DNA of 64,000 nt from Pseudomonas alliivorans (GCF_017826695.1 NZ_JAFFZW010000001.1:930001-994000); one strand, 5' to 3'; shown: positions 18,161-26,650, counted from the stretch's first letter. A program made the numbers and translations. The notes: generated by a model not told the origin, from the sequence alone.

Positions 18161-18179
18161 CTCCCTTACTTCCTGTAAC
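18161..18179 (-). promoter_or_regulatory. pslA ribosome binding site with a candidate RsmA/CsrA site
   Basis: On the minus strand the leader reads GTTACAGGAAGT (18179–18168) and then AAGGGAG just before the ATG. The first element resembles the CsrA/RsmA consensus (RUACARGGAUGU) and the second supplies another GGA next to the Shine–Dalgarno. In P. aeruginosa, psl mRNA is known to be translationally repressed by RsmA at its start region. Conservation of that control here is an inference. Confidence 0.45.
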
Positions 18180-18674
18180 CCCGCGGCACCCGGGCCTAAT
18201 CTTTATATGAGCTGTGTCGTCAAAGCGCAGAGTCAAAAAAACACCTTCTTTACGGGTTTTGCTGAAGCGTAGCCAATAAGTTGTCGAAACGATGGGTTTT
18301 GAACCCTGCTATTTGTAGATACCACTTTGTGTATATCGACCAGCACTCGCATTAACGTGAGAAATTTCAGCTGCTTGTGAGTGAAAACCCTCAAACGAAG
18401 GGGTTCGCTGTAGTAAAGCTCATGAAACAGAAACCGGTAGGGCGAATGTTGCGATGAGCTGTGCCTGTGAATGGCTAGCACTCTGGCGAACTGACTTGCC
18501 TCCTGTTTTTTGGGGGCAAACCCTCCGTCAAGGGCATAAAAAAATATTCACGTGGACGGGCTTTTTTCGATCCGGCGGGGTCACAACCCTGCGCTGTGCC
18601 AAATGCAGTCAGGCGCTGGCAAACGAAAGCGTCACTCATACGTGGTACTCGTACCGGTCACCAGAGGGGGTTTC
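18180..18674. other. Divergent pslA / yegS intergenic region
   Basis: About 495 bp without a convincing gene. It is AT-rich compared with its flanks between 18230 and 18480. It must hold the psl and yegS promoters. Weak hairpins are seen at 18386–18405 (AACCC…GGGGTT) and 18496–18519 (TTGCC…GGGCAA). The yegS Shine–Dalgarno (GAGGGGG, 18664–18670) lies at the right end. The 82-codon minus-strand frame at 18233–18481 has no ribosome binding site or recognisable domain. No reliable -35/-10 pair for pslA was found by eye. Confidence 0.5.
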
Positions 18675-19604
18675 ATGACACAACGCAGAGCTATGCTCAT
18701 TCTTCACGGCAAGCAATCGCTTAATGAAGAGGTCAGGGATGGGGTCGCTGAAAAGCGCAGGCAGGGCTGGGAACTGGATGTGCGCCTGACCTGGGAGGGG
18801 GGCGATGCTCAGCGTCTGGTCAGTGAAGCACTTGCGGCCGGGCATCGTCATATCGTGGCGGGCGGTGGCGATGGCACATTGCGCGACATCGCCGAGGCGC
18901 TGGCACAGGCGCCAGAGACCGATACCAGTCTCACTATCCTGCCGCTGGGCACCGCCAACGATTTCGCGCGCGCCGCTGGCGTGCCGCTTGAAATCGACAG
19001 GGCGCTGGAATTGATGGACGGTACGCCGCGTGCCGTTGATCTGGGCGAAGTGGGTGGCAAGCTGTTCCTGAACATGGCCACTGGCGGCTTCGGCAGTCAG
19101 GTGACAGCCAACACCTCGGAAGACCTCAAGAAAGTGCTGGGTGGCGCGGCTTACCTGTTTACCGGGCTTACCCGATTCAGCGAACTGCATTCCGCTCACG
19201 GCGAACTGATCGGTCCGGATTTCCACTGGCGTGGTGATCTGCTGGCGCTGGGCATCGGCAACGGGCGGCAGGCGGGCGGCGGGCATGTGCTGTGCCCGAC
19301 GGCAATGGCCGATGACGGTTTGCTGGATATCAGCATCCTGCCTGCACCTCAGGAAGTGGTCGGTACGCTCAGGAGCCTGCTTGAAGGCGGGCTTGGCTTC
19401 GACAACATGTTCGTTCGTGCGCGTCTGCCGTGGGTGGAACTCAAGTCTGCACAGGGGCTGGAAATCAATCTGGATGGCGAGCCATTGTCTGGCGAGGACC
19501 TGCGCTTCCAGGCACGGCCTGCGGCGCTCAGGGTTCACTTGCCGGACGACTCGCCGGTACTCTCTTCAGCGGGCAGGGTTCAGCAGCTCAATCGTCCAGG
19601 CTGA
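18675..19604 (+). CDS. yegS: YegS-like lipid kinase (diacylglycerol kinase catalytic domain)
   Basis: The protein has 309 residues from the ATG at 18675; a longer frame to 18552 lacks a ribosome binding site, while GAGGGGG precedes 18675. The DAGK catalytic domain has the ATP-binding GGGDGTL motif at about residues 58–64 and the PLGTANDFA motif near 95. The C-terminal beta domain ends with LEINLDGEPL. It phosphorylates a lipid such as phosphatidylglycerol in vitro in the E. coli relative; physiological role unknown. The 3' end overlaps the convergent response regulator gene by 17 bp. Confidence 0.88.
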   Translation: MTQRRAMLILHGKQSLNEEVRDGVAEKRRQGWELDVRLTWEGGDAQRLVSEALAAGHRHIVAGGGDGTLRDIAEALAQAPETDTSLTILPLGTANDFARAAGVPLEIDRALELMDGTPRAVDLGEVGGKLFLNMATGGFGSQVTANTSEDLKKVLGGAAYLFTGLTRFSELHSAHGELIGPDFHWRGDLLALGIGNGRQAGGGHVLCPTAMADDGLLDISILPAPQEVVGTLRSLLEGGLGFDNMFVRARLPWVELKSAQGLEINLDGEPLSGEDLRFQARPAALRVHLPDDSPVLSSAGRVQQLNRPG

Positions 19605-20250
19605 TGATTCGCTCCCGGACGCAGAACAGCACAAGACCGGCTACATCGAAGATCTGCAGCCGCTTCATGATCTGTGAGCGGTGAGTCTCCACGGTCTTGA
19701 TGCTCAGATTCAAGCCGCTGGCGATTTCACGCGTGGATTTACCCCGCACGATCAGGCGCAGGATTTCCAATTGGCGAGCCGTGAGGTTGTACTTCTCCTG
19801 CGGCAATTCGGACTTTCCTGCGCGCTGGCCCTGCAAGGCCCGGTTGATCACGGTATGGGCGATGGCGGGACTCAGGTAGCGTTCACCATTGCGCAAGGCT
19901 TTCAACGCCTGCTCCAGCTCGGTCGCTGTGGCGTCCTTGAGCAGATAGCCATGAGCCCCGGTTTCCAGCGCACGCATGATGATGTCCGGCTCGGTGTGCA
20001 TCGACAGGATCAGAACCTTGCAGTCCGGCTGGACATTGAGCAGTTGCTCCAGTGCGTCCAGGCCATTCATGTCTTTCATGCCGATGTCCAGCAGGACAAT
20101 GTCAGGTTTGAGGCGCTGTGCCAGACTCGACAACTGACTGCCGTCGCACGCCTCCCCGACGATGGCGTAACCGGGAATGTCCGAGACCAGGGCGCGTACG
20201 CCGGCTCTGATCAGTGAGTGGTCATCGACCAGTAACAGGTTGCAGGTCAT
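19588..20250 (-). CDS. NarL/FixJ-type response regulator
   Basis: The protein has 220 residues. The receiver domain covers 1–120, with acidic pair D9/D10, phosphoacceptor D55 (VLLDIG) and the conserved lysine in LLKDA. The LuxR-type HTH is at about 150–205 (LTARQLEILRLIVRGKSTREIASGLNLSIKTVETHRSQIMKRL). The ATG overlaps the histidine kinase stop by 4 bp, so the two are coupled and form a cognate pair. Targets unknown; nearby candidates are its own operon and the 21528–22225 unit. Confidence 0.9.
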   Translation of the reverse strand: MTCNLLLVDDHSLIRAGVRALVSDIPGYAIVGEACDGSQLSSLAQRLKPDIVLLDIGMKDMNGLDALEQLLNVQPDCKVLILSMHTEPDIIMRALETGAHGYLLKDATATELEQALKALRNGERYLSPAIAHTVINRALQGQRAGKSELPQEKYNLTARQLEILRLIVRGKSTREIASGLNLSIKTVETHRSQIMKRLQIFDVAGLVLFCVRERIISLDD

Positions 20251-21152
20251 TGTGTTTTCTTGTGTAAACGGGCGCGCTCGCCCGAACGGGGCGCCCAGGG
20301 AAACATGACTTCGATTCGAGTACCCCGCCCCGGGCCGCTGTGCAGCGACCAGGACCCGTCCAGCAACATGACACGCTCACGCATGCCGGTCAGGCCATTG
20401 CCTTCAGGTCGCGGGCCGACGGCAGGCTCGAAGCCCGTGCCGTCATCGGCGATCAGAAGCAACAACCCTGCAGGTTGACGCTCGAAACGTATCAATAGAT
20501 TTTTTGCCTGCGCATGGCGCAGCATGTTGGTCACTGCTTCCTGGCAGACGCGATAGGCGGCGACAGCCATCTCTTCGGGAACCCCGTTCAGGTGCTGTCT
20601 GCACTCCAGGCTCCAGTTGATCTGGCTGTTGGCCAGAACGCTGACCAGATGGGCGCGCAGGCCGTCTTCAAGCCCCAGGCTGGATAGCTGGCGAGGATTG
20701 AGAATGGTGGACAGGTCGCGGACTTTTTCCAGTGTTTCTGCAAGGGTGGACTCAAGTTGCCCGGCAGGGGTGTTCAATGCGTCAGGCAGTCGGCGCTGCA
20801 GCCAGGCCAGTTGCAACTGCGCGCCTGTCAGCATCTGACCGATGTCATCATGGAGTTCGCGACTCAGGCGTTGCCGCTCGGTTTCCTGAACATCCAGCAT
20901 TCGCTGCGCCAGTTCCTGCGGTTGCAGCTGGATCAAGCGGCTGTTGCGCCACATCCACAGCCAGATGCTCGCGAATGTGATCAGATTGAGCGTCAGCAAC
21001 GATGCCGGAAAATCCGGAGAGCGGGCAAACAGCACGATATTGCCCAGTGCTGCGCTGGTACAGAACGCGGCTGTGACCCATTTGACCCGGTTGGTTGTAT
21101 CAGAACCCAACCAGAAAGACCGAACGATGGCATGCATATCGATTCGCGCCAT
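20247..21152 (-). CDS. NarX/DegS-type sensor histidine kinase
   Basis: The protein has 301 residues. Two N-terminal membrane helices (about 25–43 and 51–68) are separated by only a few residues, so there is almost no periplasmic sensor. The HisKA_3 dimerisation domain follows, with phosphoacceptor H101 in ETERQRLSRELHDDIGQ, then an HATPase domain (RVCQEAVTNMLRHAQAKN, ADDGTGFEP, GNGLTGMRER). The stimulus is probably sensed in the membrane or by a partner. It is transcribed with the following response regulator. Confidence 0.9.
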   Translation of the reverse strand: MARIDMHAIVRSFWLGSDTTNRVKWVTAAFCTSAALGNIVLFARSPDFPASLLTLNLITFASIWLWMWRNSRLIQLQPQELAQRMLDVQETERQRLSRELHDDIGQMLTGAQLQLAWLQRRLPDALNTPAGQLESTLAETLEKVRDLSTILNPRQLSSLGLEDGLRAHLVSVLANSQINWSLECRQHLNGVPEEMAVAAYRVCQEAVTNMLRHAQAKNLLIRFERQPAGLLLLIADDGTGFEPAVGPRPEGNGLTGMRERVMLLDGSWSLHSGPGRGTRIEVMFPWAPRSGERARLHKKTQ

Positions 21153-21527
21153 TAATAGCCATAGCCAATAATCGGACAGCTTGATGTCAATTTGATATTA
21201 ATTGCAGGGTCAGCTGACTGTTTGAGTATATTCAAGGAAATTGAACTCGACACTTTTGATTCCGTTCCAGTCAAACCCGCATTCATGTCCGCGGTCACGT
21301 CCGGGAACAGCAAGTCATGGGTGTCGGACAATCTTACCGTACTGCAGCGTCAACCAAGCGTTTAACTGCAGTATGCGCCGACGGAATGGAAGACATGCAG
21401 GGCAGGGAATTCAAAGGGGTATTCGTACGCAAGTCTCAGCTTCCACCGGAGAGAGCACGACGCCCGTTCCTCGCCATGTGCAGGAGGGTCAAGCGTTTTC
21501 AGTAACGAGGGGTCGACCTGCAATGGT
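21153..21527. other. Intergenic region upstream of the histidine kinase
   Basis: About 375 bp. The left part (21160–21240) is AT-rich and contains TGATGT at 21183–21188 near the kinase start, so it probably holds that operon's promoter. The rest has only weak frames (for example 21317–21505 plus) with no ribosome binding site or domain. It probably includes the 3' UTR of the 21528–21959 gene. No clear terminator seen. Confidence 0.4.
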
Positions 21528-21959
21528 TTATTCGCGGACAGCATCCTCAGGCTTGCCTGAACAGGCCGCGAGGGAGGCCAGTCTGCCCAGCAATTCCTGC
21601 TGTTCCTCATTGTCCATCACCAACTCGCCGGTGTTCGGATCGAGAAACTCCAACTGCCAGGAAATCAGGGCCAGACAACTTTTGACGGTCGCCAGTGTTT
21701 CCTGTGACAGTCCGGTGACCGGGTCGGCGTCATCGAGAAGACTGCGCAGTCGCCGGGTAAAATCCGCTATACATTGGACGGATGCGTCGTCGGCTTTATG
21801 GGTCAGCGTCAGCAGTGATGCCAGCAAGCAATCGACTGCATCTTCATCGCCGCCGATCAACTCAAGGTGTAACAGGCACTCTTCCGATTTATATAGAAGC
21901 GCCTGGGACTCGGCCAGAAACTGTTCATGTTTCTGCTGCCAATCGTTACTGCTCAGCAT
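21528..21959 (-). CDS. Hypothetical helical protein, second gene of a two-gene unit
   Basis: The protein has 143 residues from the ATG at 21959 (MLSSNDWQQKHEQFLAESQ); an upstream ATG at 21974 would add five. It is predicted all-helical and acidic, with no signal peptide or membrane segment. The layout of regular Leu/Ala helices (CLLASLLTLTHKADDASVQ, DFTRRLRSLLDDADPV) loosely recalls four-helix Hpt-like or regulator-binding proteins, but no phosphoacceptor-histidine motif is present. Its start overlaps the stop of the 21953–22225 gene. I do not recognise a family. Confidence 0.6.
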   Translation of the reverse strand: MLSSNDWQQKHEQFLAESQALLYKSEECLLHLELIGGDEDAVDCLLASLLTLTHKADDASVQCIADFTRRLRSLLDDADPVTGLSQETLATVKSCLALISWQLEFLDPNTGELVMDNEEQQELLGRLASLAACSGKPEDAVRE

Positions 21960-22225
21960 CCTGTATCTCCACACATCATGGACAGCGAACTCTCGCCCGC
22001 CGCGAATGGCTGACAGTTAATGTCGATTTCATCTGAAAGTCTGTAGGGCGTTTCGGAATGTATCTCAGCGATGTCGTATTGATATGCGCCGGGGGTCGTC
22101 AATGTGGATCCGATCCCTGTGTCAGGGCGTAAAAAACGCTCTGCTTCGTCTGCAATGGCGGCCCGAGCGAGCAAAACATCGATCTCAACGGGGCTGGTCG
22201 ATTGCAAGGACTGGAACGCGAACAC
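21953..22225 (-). CDS. Small hypothetical protein, first gene of a two-gene unit
   Basis: The protein has 90 residues with a GTG start at 22225, preceded by a strong AGGGAG (22238–22233) at 7 nt. It is rich in Asp/Glu/Ser, has no membrane segment, and ends with a Cys (MMCGDTGC) next to an upstream Cys in DINCQPF, so three cysteines lie in the last third. The stop overlaps the next gene's ATG, typical of translational coupling. Divergent from cheV across 312 bp. Function unknown. Confidence 0.55.
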   Translation of the reverse strand: MFAFQSLQSTSPVEIDVLLARAAIADEAERFLRPDTGIGSTLTTPGAYQYDIAEIHSETPYRLSDEIDINCQPFAAGESSLSMMCGDTGC

Positions 22226-22407
22226 AAGCCTGACTCCCTTCGTGCAATGAGAATGGCGTCACAATAGTGGCAATGAGATAGCGATCATATCAGGCTTTCC
22301 CCGATAGACATTCAGGGCAACACCTAGGGCCGAGCGTATCGACCCTGTTTATCGGGGGGGAGCGTCGGGAGCGAGTTTGTTGTCGCACGGACACTTTTTG
22401 AAATGCG

Positions 22408-22440
22408 ACATCAGTAAAGCATGATGTTAATGTGACATCA
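22408..22440. promoter_or_regulatory. Cluster of three ACATCA/TGATGT half-sites
   Basis: ACATCA occurs at 22408–22413 and 22435–22440 and its complement TGATGT at 22422–22427. Start-to-start spacings are 14 and 13 nt. The last two form a dyad with a 7-nt centre. They lie between the divergent 22225 gene and the cheV sigma-28 promoter. A further TGATGT is at 21183–21188 in front of the histidine kinase. Candidate operator for the adjacent NarL-type regulator; pure inference. Confidence 0.35.
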
Positions 22441-22468
22441 ATGTCTGAAATTGGCCTTTCATCGCCAT

Positions 22469-22495
22469 TAAGGTCCGGCTCGTTTCAGCCGATAC
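22469..22495 (+). promoter_or_regulatory. Sigma-28 (FliA) promoter of cheV
   Basis: TAAG at 22469–22472, a spacer of exactly 15 nt, then GCCGATAC at 22488–22495, against the FliA consensus TAAA-N15-GCCGATAA: 10 of 12 positions match with correct spacing. It lies 43 nt upstream of the cheV ATG. Chemotaxis genes are classic FliA targets, so the match fits its context. Confidence 0.75.
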
Positions 22496-22537
22496 ACGTT
22501 AAGCAGACTCATCGTGACCAACGCTTCAGGAGCTAAA

Positions 22538-23467
22538 ATGGCTGGCATTCTCGACACAGTAGATCAACGCACACAACTGGTGGGCGAGAATCGCCTGGAA
22601 ATTCTCATGTTCCGCCTTGCCGGTCGCCAGCTATTCGCGATCAACGTGTTCAAGGTTCAGGAAGTGTTGCAGCTCCCGAAACTCACGCTGATGCCACAAC
22701 GGCACTCCTTCGTCTGCGGCGTCGTCAACCTGCGCGGCCAGACGCTGCCGGTCATCGACCTGTCTCAGGCCATCGGCATGCGACCTCTGGTGCCTGGCCC
22801 CGGCAGCACCATTATCGTGACCGAATACAACCGCTCGGTTCAGGCGTTTCTGGTGGGCGGTGTGGACCGTATCGTGAACATGAACTGGGACGCGATCATG
22901 CCGCCGCCTACCAGCGCTGGTCGTCAGCACTACCTGACCGCGATCAGCAAGGTCGATGACCAGTTGGTGGAAATCATCGACGTCGAGAAAGTGCTGGCCG
23001 AGATCGTGCCTTACAACGCCAAGGTGTCCCGCGAGAAGCTCGAGGATCCGGTGCTTGAGGGCGCGCGTGGTCGCGAAGTGCTGCTGGTGGATGACTCCAA
23101 GGTGGCCTTGGCACAGTTGCGCGACACCTTGTCGCAACTGGGTCTCAAGTTGCACGTGGCCAGTGATGGTCTGAAAGCACTGAACATGCTCAAGGGCTGG
23201 GCTGATGCGGGCGAGGACGTGCATGAAAAGCTGCTGATGGTGTTTACCGATGCGGAAATGCCGGAAATGGACGGCTACCGTCTGACCACCGAGATTCGTA
23301 ACGATCCGCGTCTGCGGGCGCTGTACATCGTGCTGCACACCTCGCTGTCCGGCAGCTTCAACGAATCGATGGTCAAGAAAGTCGGCTGCGACAACTTCCT
23401 GTCCAAGTTCCAGCCCGACAAGCTGGTGGAAGTGGTGCGCGAGCGCCTGATGATGCTGACTCACTGA
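22538..23467 (+). CDS. cheV: CheV chemotaxis coupling protein (CheW–receiver fusion)
   Basis: The protein has 309 residues from the ATG at 22538, with CAGGAG at 22527–22532; a GTG 24 nt upstream is less well placed. The CheW-like domain spans about 15–160 (LEILMFRLAGRQLFAINVFKVQEVL, GVVNLRGQTLPVIDLS). The receiver domain spans about 178–305 with DD at 185–186, phosphoacceptor D238 (FTDAEMPEMDGYR) and the conserved lysine in LSKF. It links chemoreceptors to CheA and may adapt signalling by phosphorylation. Flagellar-class regulation is suggested by the FliA promoter. Confidence 0.93.
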   Translation: MAGILDTVDQRTQLVGENRLEILMFRLAGRQLFAINVFKVQEVLQLPKLTLMPQRHSFVCGVVNLRGQTLPVIDLSQAIGMRPLVPGPGSTIIVTEYNRSVQAFLVGGVDRIVNMNWDAIMPPPTSAGRQHYLTAISKVDDQLVEIIDVEKVLAEIVPYNAKVSREKLEDPVLEGARGREVLLVDDSKVALAQLRDTLSQLGLKLHVASDGLKALNMLKGWADAGEDVHEKLLMVFTDAEMPEMDGYRLTTEIRNDPRLRALYIVLHTSLSGSFNESMVKKVGCDNFLSKFQPDKLVEVVRERLMMLTH

Positions 23468-23508
23468 TTCACTGCCTGATCGAGACTGCCTGTCGGGTTC
23501 CTGTTCGT

Positions 23509-23538
23509 ATAAGCTTTACCGCTCACGGCAAAGCTTAT
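23509..23538 (+). terminator. Inverted repeat between cheV and the MOSC gene
   Basis: ATAAGCTTT (23509–23517) pairs perfectly with AAAGCTTAT (23530–23538). The interior CCG…CGG can extend the stem across an A·C mismatch. No T-run follows, so it may be an mRNA-end stabiliser or weak terminator. It is only 22 bp from the next start codon and could also be an operator. Confidence 0.4.
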
Positions 23539-23560
23539 CGAGCCACCCAAGGAACCGTTC

Positions 23561-24370
23561 ATGTTACGTCTGCGCGCGCTTTATCGTTTCCCTCTCAAAT
23601 CCTGCAAGGCGCAAATCCTGCAGAGGGCGTCGTTCGACAGCCTGGGGCTGGCGGGTGATCGACGCTGGATGCTGGTTGATGAGAGTACGGGGCGTTTTCT
23701 GACCCAGCGCGCCGTGTCGCACATGTCACAACTTTCGGTGCTGTGGAACGCTGGCGGAGGCGTGACCCTGAGTGCGCCAGACTTCGAGCCGCTTGATGTC
23801 GCTGTCCCGGCCGATGTGCATGAAAACCTGCGCGGCGTGACCGTATGGCGCGATTCGCTGCAGGTGCCTGACGCAGGCGAAGAGGCGGCCGAATGGGTCA
23901 GTCGCTTCATCGGCAAACCGACGCGCATGGTCTATATGCCCGTCGAGCGTGCGCGCTGGCTGCCTGGCGGCTATGGCCCCAATGACAACCGCGTCAACTT
24001 TGCCGACGGTTTTCCGCTGTTGCTGATCGGCCAGGGCTCGCTCGACGACCTGTCTGCCAGGCTGGGCAGGGATGTGGAAATGCTGCGCTTCAGGCCCAAT
24101 CTGGTGATCGAAGGCGCCGAAGCCTTCGCCGAAGACAACTGGAAGCGTATCCGCATAGGCGACATGCACTTCGAACTGCTCAAGCCCTGTGCCCGCTGCA
24201 TCCTCACCACTGTCGACCCTGCCACCGGTGAACGCAGCCCTGACCGCGAACCCTTTGCGATCCTGAAGACCTACCGTGAAGTCGAAGGCAACGTCATGTT
24301 TGGGCAGAACATGGTCAATATCGGGCCGGGCGAGCTCGAGGTGGGGATGGAGGTGGAGGTGTTGGAGTGA
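23561..24370 (+). CDS. MOSC domain-containing protein (YcbX-like)
   Basis: The protein has 269 residues. The MOSC N-terminal beta-barrel spans 1–115 (LYRFPLKSCKAQ, LGLAGDRRWMLVDESTGRFLTQR). The MOSC domain spans about 120–268 and contains the conserved cysteine region LLKPCARCILTTVDPATGER. MOSC proteins bind molybdenum cofactor or carry sulfur; YcbX in E. coli detoxifies N-hydroxylated bases. It lacks the C-terminal ferredoxin domain found in longer YcbX proteins. Followed by a repeat element and convergent slt. Confidence 0.85.
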   Translation: MLRLRALYRFPLKSCKAQILQRASFDSLGLAGDRRWMLVDESTGRFLTQRAVSHMSQLSVLWNAGGGVTLSAPDFEPLDVAVPADVHENLRGVTVWRDSLQVPDAGEEAAEWVSRFIGKPTRMVYMPVERARWLPGGYGPNDNRVNFADGFPLLLIGQGSLDDLSARLGRDVEMLRFRPNLVIEGAEAFAEDNWKRIRIGDMHFELLKPCARCILTTVDPATGERSPDREPFAILKTYREVEGNVMFGQNMVNIGPGELEVGMEVEVLE

Positions 24371-24424
24371 CAGGGTGACGTGAGCCCTGCGCTCGGCTCA
24401 CTGAATCCGCAATCTGTGCCCTGT

Positions 24425-24472
24425 GTGACGTGTAGCGTCACGGGATGGATGCCCACGCGGCGCGGTGGGCAC
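24425..24472. repeat. Double-hairpin intergenic repeat, P. syringae type
   Basis: Two stem-loops in tandem: GTGACG (24425–24430) with CGTCAC (24436–24441), then GGGATGGAT, then GCCCAC (24451–24456) with GTGGGC (24465–24470). From memory this layout (small hairpin, GGGATGCAT-like joiner, CCCACGC hairpin) is a dispersed element in P. syringae genomes. It lies between convergent MOSC and slt genes, where it may also end transcription on both strands. Confidence 0.5.
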
Positions 24473-24517
24473 TATCAGCGTCGAGGCAGGCATCTTTATA
24501 GCGATGTCTGCTTCACC

Positions 24518-26446
24518 TCATAAGTCATCAAAAAACCGTTCGTGCCAGTCCACCAGCGGCTGCGGCGAGTTGAGTTTCTGGCCGTAGATCACCGAATACG
24601 ACAATACGTTCTGCACGTACTGACGGGTTTCGTCGAACGGAATGCTTTCCACCCAGACATCGAATGCCAGGTGATTGGCACCCTTGAGCCACTGACGTAC
24701 GCGGCCGGGGCCGGCGTTGTAGGCGGCAGAGGCCAGCACGCGGTTGCCGTTGAACTGGCTGTGCACCGAGCTCAGATAAGCAGCGCCAAGCTGGATGTTG
24801 GTGTCCGGGTCGAGCACCTGCTGGGGCGAGGCCAGCGGGATGCTGAACTTGCGAGCGGTTTCCTTGGCTGTGGCGGGCATCAGTTGCATGAGGCCGCTGG
24901 CGCCTACACCTGAGCGCGCATCGTCCATGAAGGCACTTTCCTGGCGGGTAATCGCAAATACCCAGCTGGAATGCAGGCCGCGAATCTTCGCTTCGCGAAC
25001 CAGCGTGTCGCGGTGCGCCATCGGGAAGCGGATATCCAGGTCATCCCAGTATTGCGCCTGGCTGATGGTGCGGATGGCGGGGAAATACCACTTCAGGTCG
25101 TAGGCCAGCTTGGCCTGCGCAACCATTTCATCGCGATTGAAATGGCGGCTGACGTGGTACCACTCGCGACGACCATCGACGATCTCGCCCCGGTCATGGA
25201 ACTCCAGCGCGCGACGGACACCCGGCGTGTTGCGTACCTTGTTGATCAGCGCCTGGCTGAGCACCAGCGGCTTGTTGTTGAGCTGGTAAGGGCTTTGGGT
25301 GCGGTCGGCGGCCAGAAAACCGTAGAAATCACGCTCCTTGGCTACGTCTTTGTACAGCGCGGCAATCATCGGGCTGTTGGGCTGGGCCAGTTCAAGTGCG
25401 CGGGCTTCCCAATAACGCCAGCGGTTGGTGGTGGCGAGATCCTTGGGCAGGCGGCGCGCCAGTTCATAGGCATCTTCCCAGCGGCCCAGACGCAGCAACA
25501 GGCGCAGACGCCATTCGGTCACGGTGTTGTCGCGCAGGTCCGGGTCATATTTGGTCATGACCTCAAGTGCACGGTCATCGTAGCGGCGCGCGAGCGTCAG
25601 GCCGATTTCCTTGGCGATTTCCACCTGCTCTTCCCGGGAGAAGTGCATGGTGATCGCATAGCTGTCCAGCATCGCCAGGGCTTTCTGCGGGTCCTGACGT
25701 GCCAATCGACGCAGGCCAAGGCCCACGACGTCTGACATGGCTTCATCCACCGGCAGGAACTGCCCCGGGTTGTTGATCATCTCCGGCTTCTGGGCCACAG
25801 CAACGAGCAGTTTGCCCTGTGGTGCCAGCGAGTTGAGGCTGTTGACCAGCGTGTTGGCCAGGGTGTAGTTGCGGCCCTGTGCCGCCAGCTTGGCGCGCTG
25901 CCAGCGTTTCTGCTCGGTCAACTGACCTGCCGCAGCCCATTGCGCGAAGAACGCGTCGCAGGCAGCCGGCAAGGTCTTGCCGGTCATCCACAGCTTCTCG
26001 GCACTGGCATAGCCTTCGGCGCGCTTGTTGTTATTCAACTGATACTGGCCATACAGGCAGTCCAGTTCGACGAAATTCATTTTGGGGTCGTAATACTTTA
26101 CGAACGGCTGCCAGTCGCCGCGCTCGGCGAGCCAGCGCAGCCAGCGCAACTTCATCCAGTTGGCCTGGGGAAGATCACCATGCTCGGCGAGAAACTTCTC
26201 GATCTCGGCATTGCTGGCGGTCTTCAGGCGCGCAGTCAGCTCGTCGTATTCCAGATACGGCTCGAGCGGATAGTCGGCCAGTGCCGTGCTGTACATCTGG
26301 TACGGGCCTGAATCGCCCTTGGCCAGCGCACGCTTGGCCTCGTCGTAATATTTGCGTTGTTGGGTAAGGTCTGCCGCGTGAGCGGTCTGGACGGCAGTGG
26401 CGGAGAGGAGCAGGCACGATAGAAAGCTGAACAAACGACTGCGCAT
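24518..26446 (-). CDS. slt: Soluble lytic murein transglycosylase (Slt70 type)
   Basis: Starting at the ATG at 26446 gives 642 residues beginning with a Sec signal peptide (MRSRLFSFLSCLLLSATAVQTAHA). Upstream in-frame codons to 26506 are discarded because they would bury the signal. The superhelical U and L domains (about 25–470) form a ring. The C-terminal SLT domain has the catalytic glutamate near residue 503 (ITRQESAF) and GLMQLMP and AYNAGPGRV motifs. Periplasmic enzyme cleaving peptidoglycan to 1,6-anhydromuropeptides; NagZ later in the window acts in the same recycling pathway. Confidence 0.92.
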   Translation of the reverse strand: MRSRLFSFLSCLLLSATAVQTAHAADLTQQRKYYDEAKRALAKGDSGPYQMYSTALADYPLEPYLEYDELTARLKTASNAEIEKFLAEHGDLPQANWMKLRWLRWLAERGDWQPFVKYYDPKMNFVELDCLYGQYQLNNNKRAEGYASAEKLWMTGKTLPAACDAFFAQWAAAGQLTEQKRWQRAKLAAQGRNYTLANTLVNSLNSLAPQGKLLVAVAQKPEMINNPGQFLPVDEAMSDVVGLGLRRLARQDPQKALAMLDSYAITMHFSREEQVEIAKEIGLTLARRYDDRALEVMTKYDPDLRDNTVTEWRLRLLLRLGRWEDAYELARRLPKDLATTNRWRYWEARALELAQPNSPMIAALYKDVAKERDFYGFLAADRTQSPYQLNNKPLVLSQALINKVRNTPGVRRALEFHDRGEIVDGRREWYHVSRHFNRDEMVAQAKLAYDLKWYFPAIRTISQAQYWDDLDIRFPMAHRDTLVREAKIRGLHSSWVFAITRQESAFMDDARSGVGASGLMQLMPATAKETARKFSIPLASPQQVLDPDTNIQLGAAYLSSVHSQFNGNRVLASAAYNAGPGRVRQWLKGANHLAFDVWVESIPFDETRQYVQNVLSYSVIYGQKLNSPQPLVDWHERFFDDL

Positions 26447-26650
26447 GAGACTTCCGAGCAGATGAGTCGTGAAAAGTGCGGCTAGCTTAGCCTTTTGCCA
26501 GCTCATCGTGAAAGCACTGCCGACGAGCTTGACTCATGAAGAAATAATTGGCGGGTATAAAGAAGACGCTGTGTCGACCGCCTGCGCGACGAATCCCGAC
26601 ATCCACCGGCTATCTCAGGTAGAATGCGCGCCCGGTTTTTGGAGAAGCTC

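Noticed and set aside
18233..18481. 82-codon minus-strand ORF upstream of pslA
   Set aside because: AT-rich leader sequence, no ribosome binding site and no family; more likely promoter and leader DNA.
21241..22020. 259-codon plus-strand frame opposite the unknown gene pair
   Set aside because: Its composition is Ser/Arg/Cys-rich low-quality protein. The minus-strand genes have ribosome binding sites and coupled starts.
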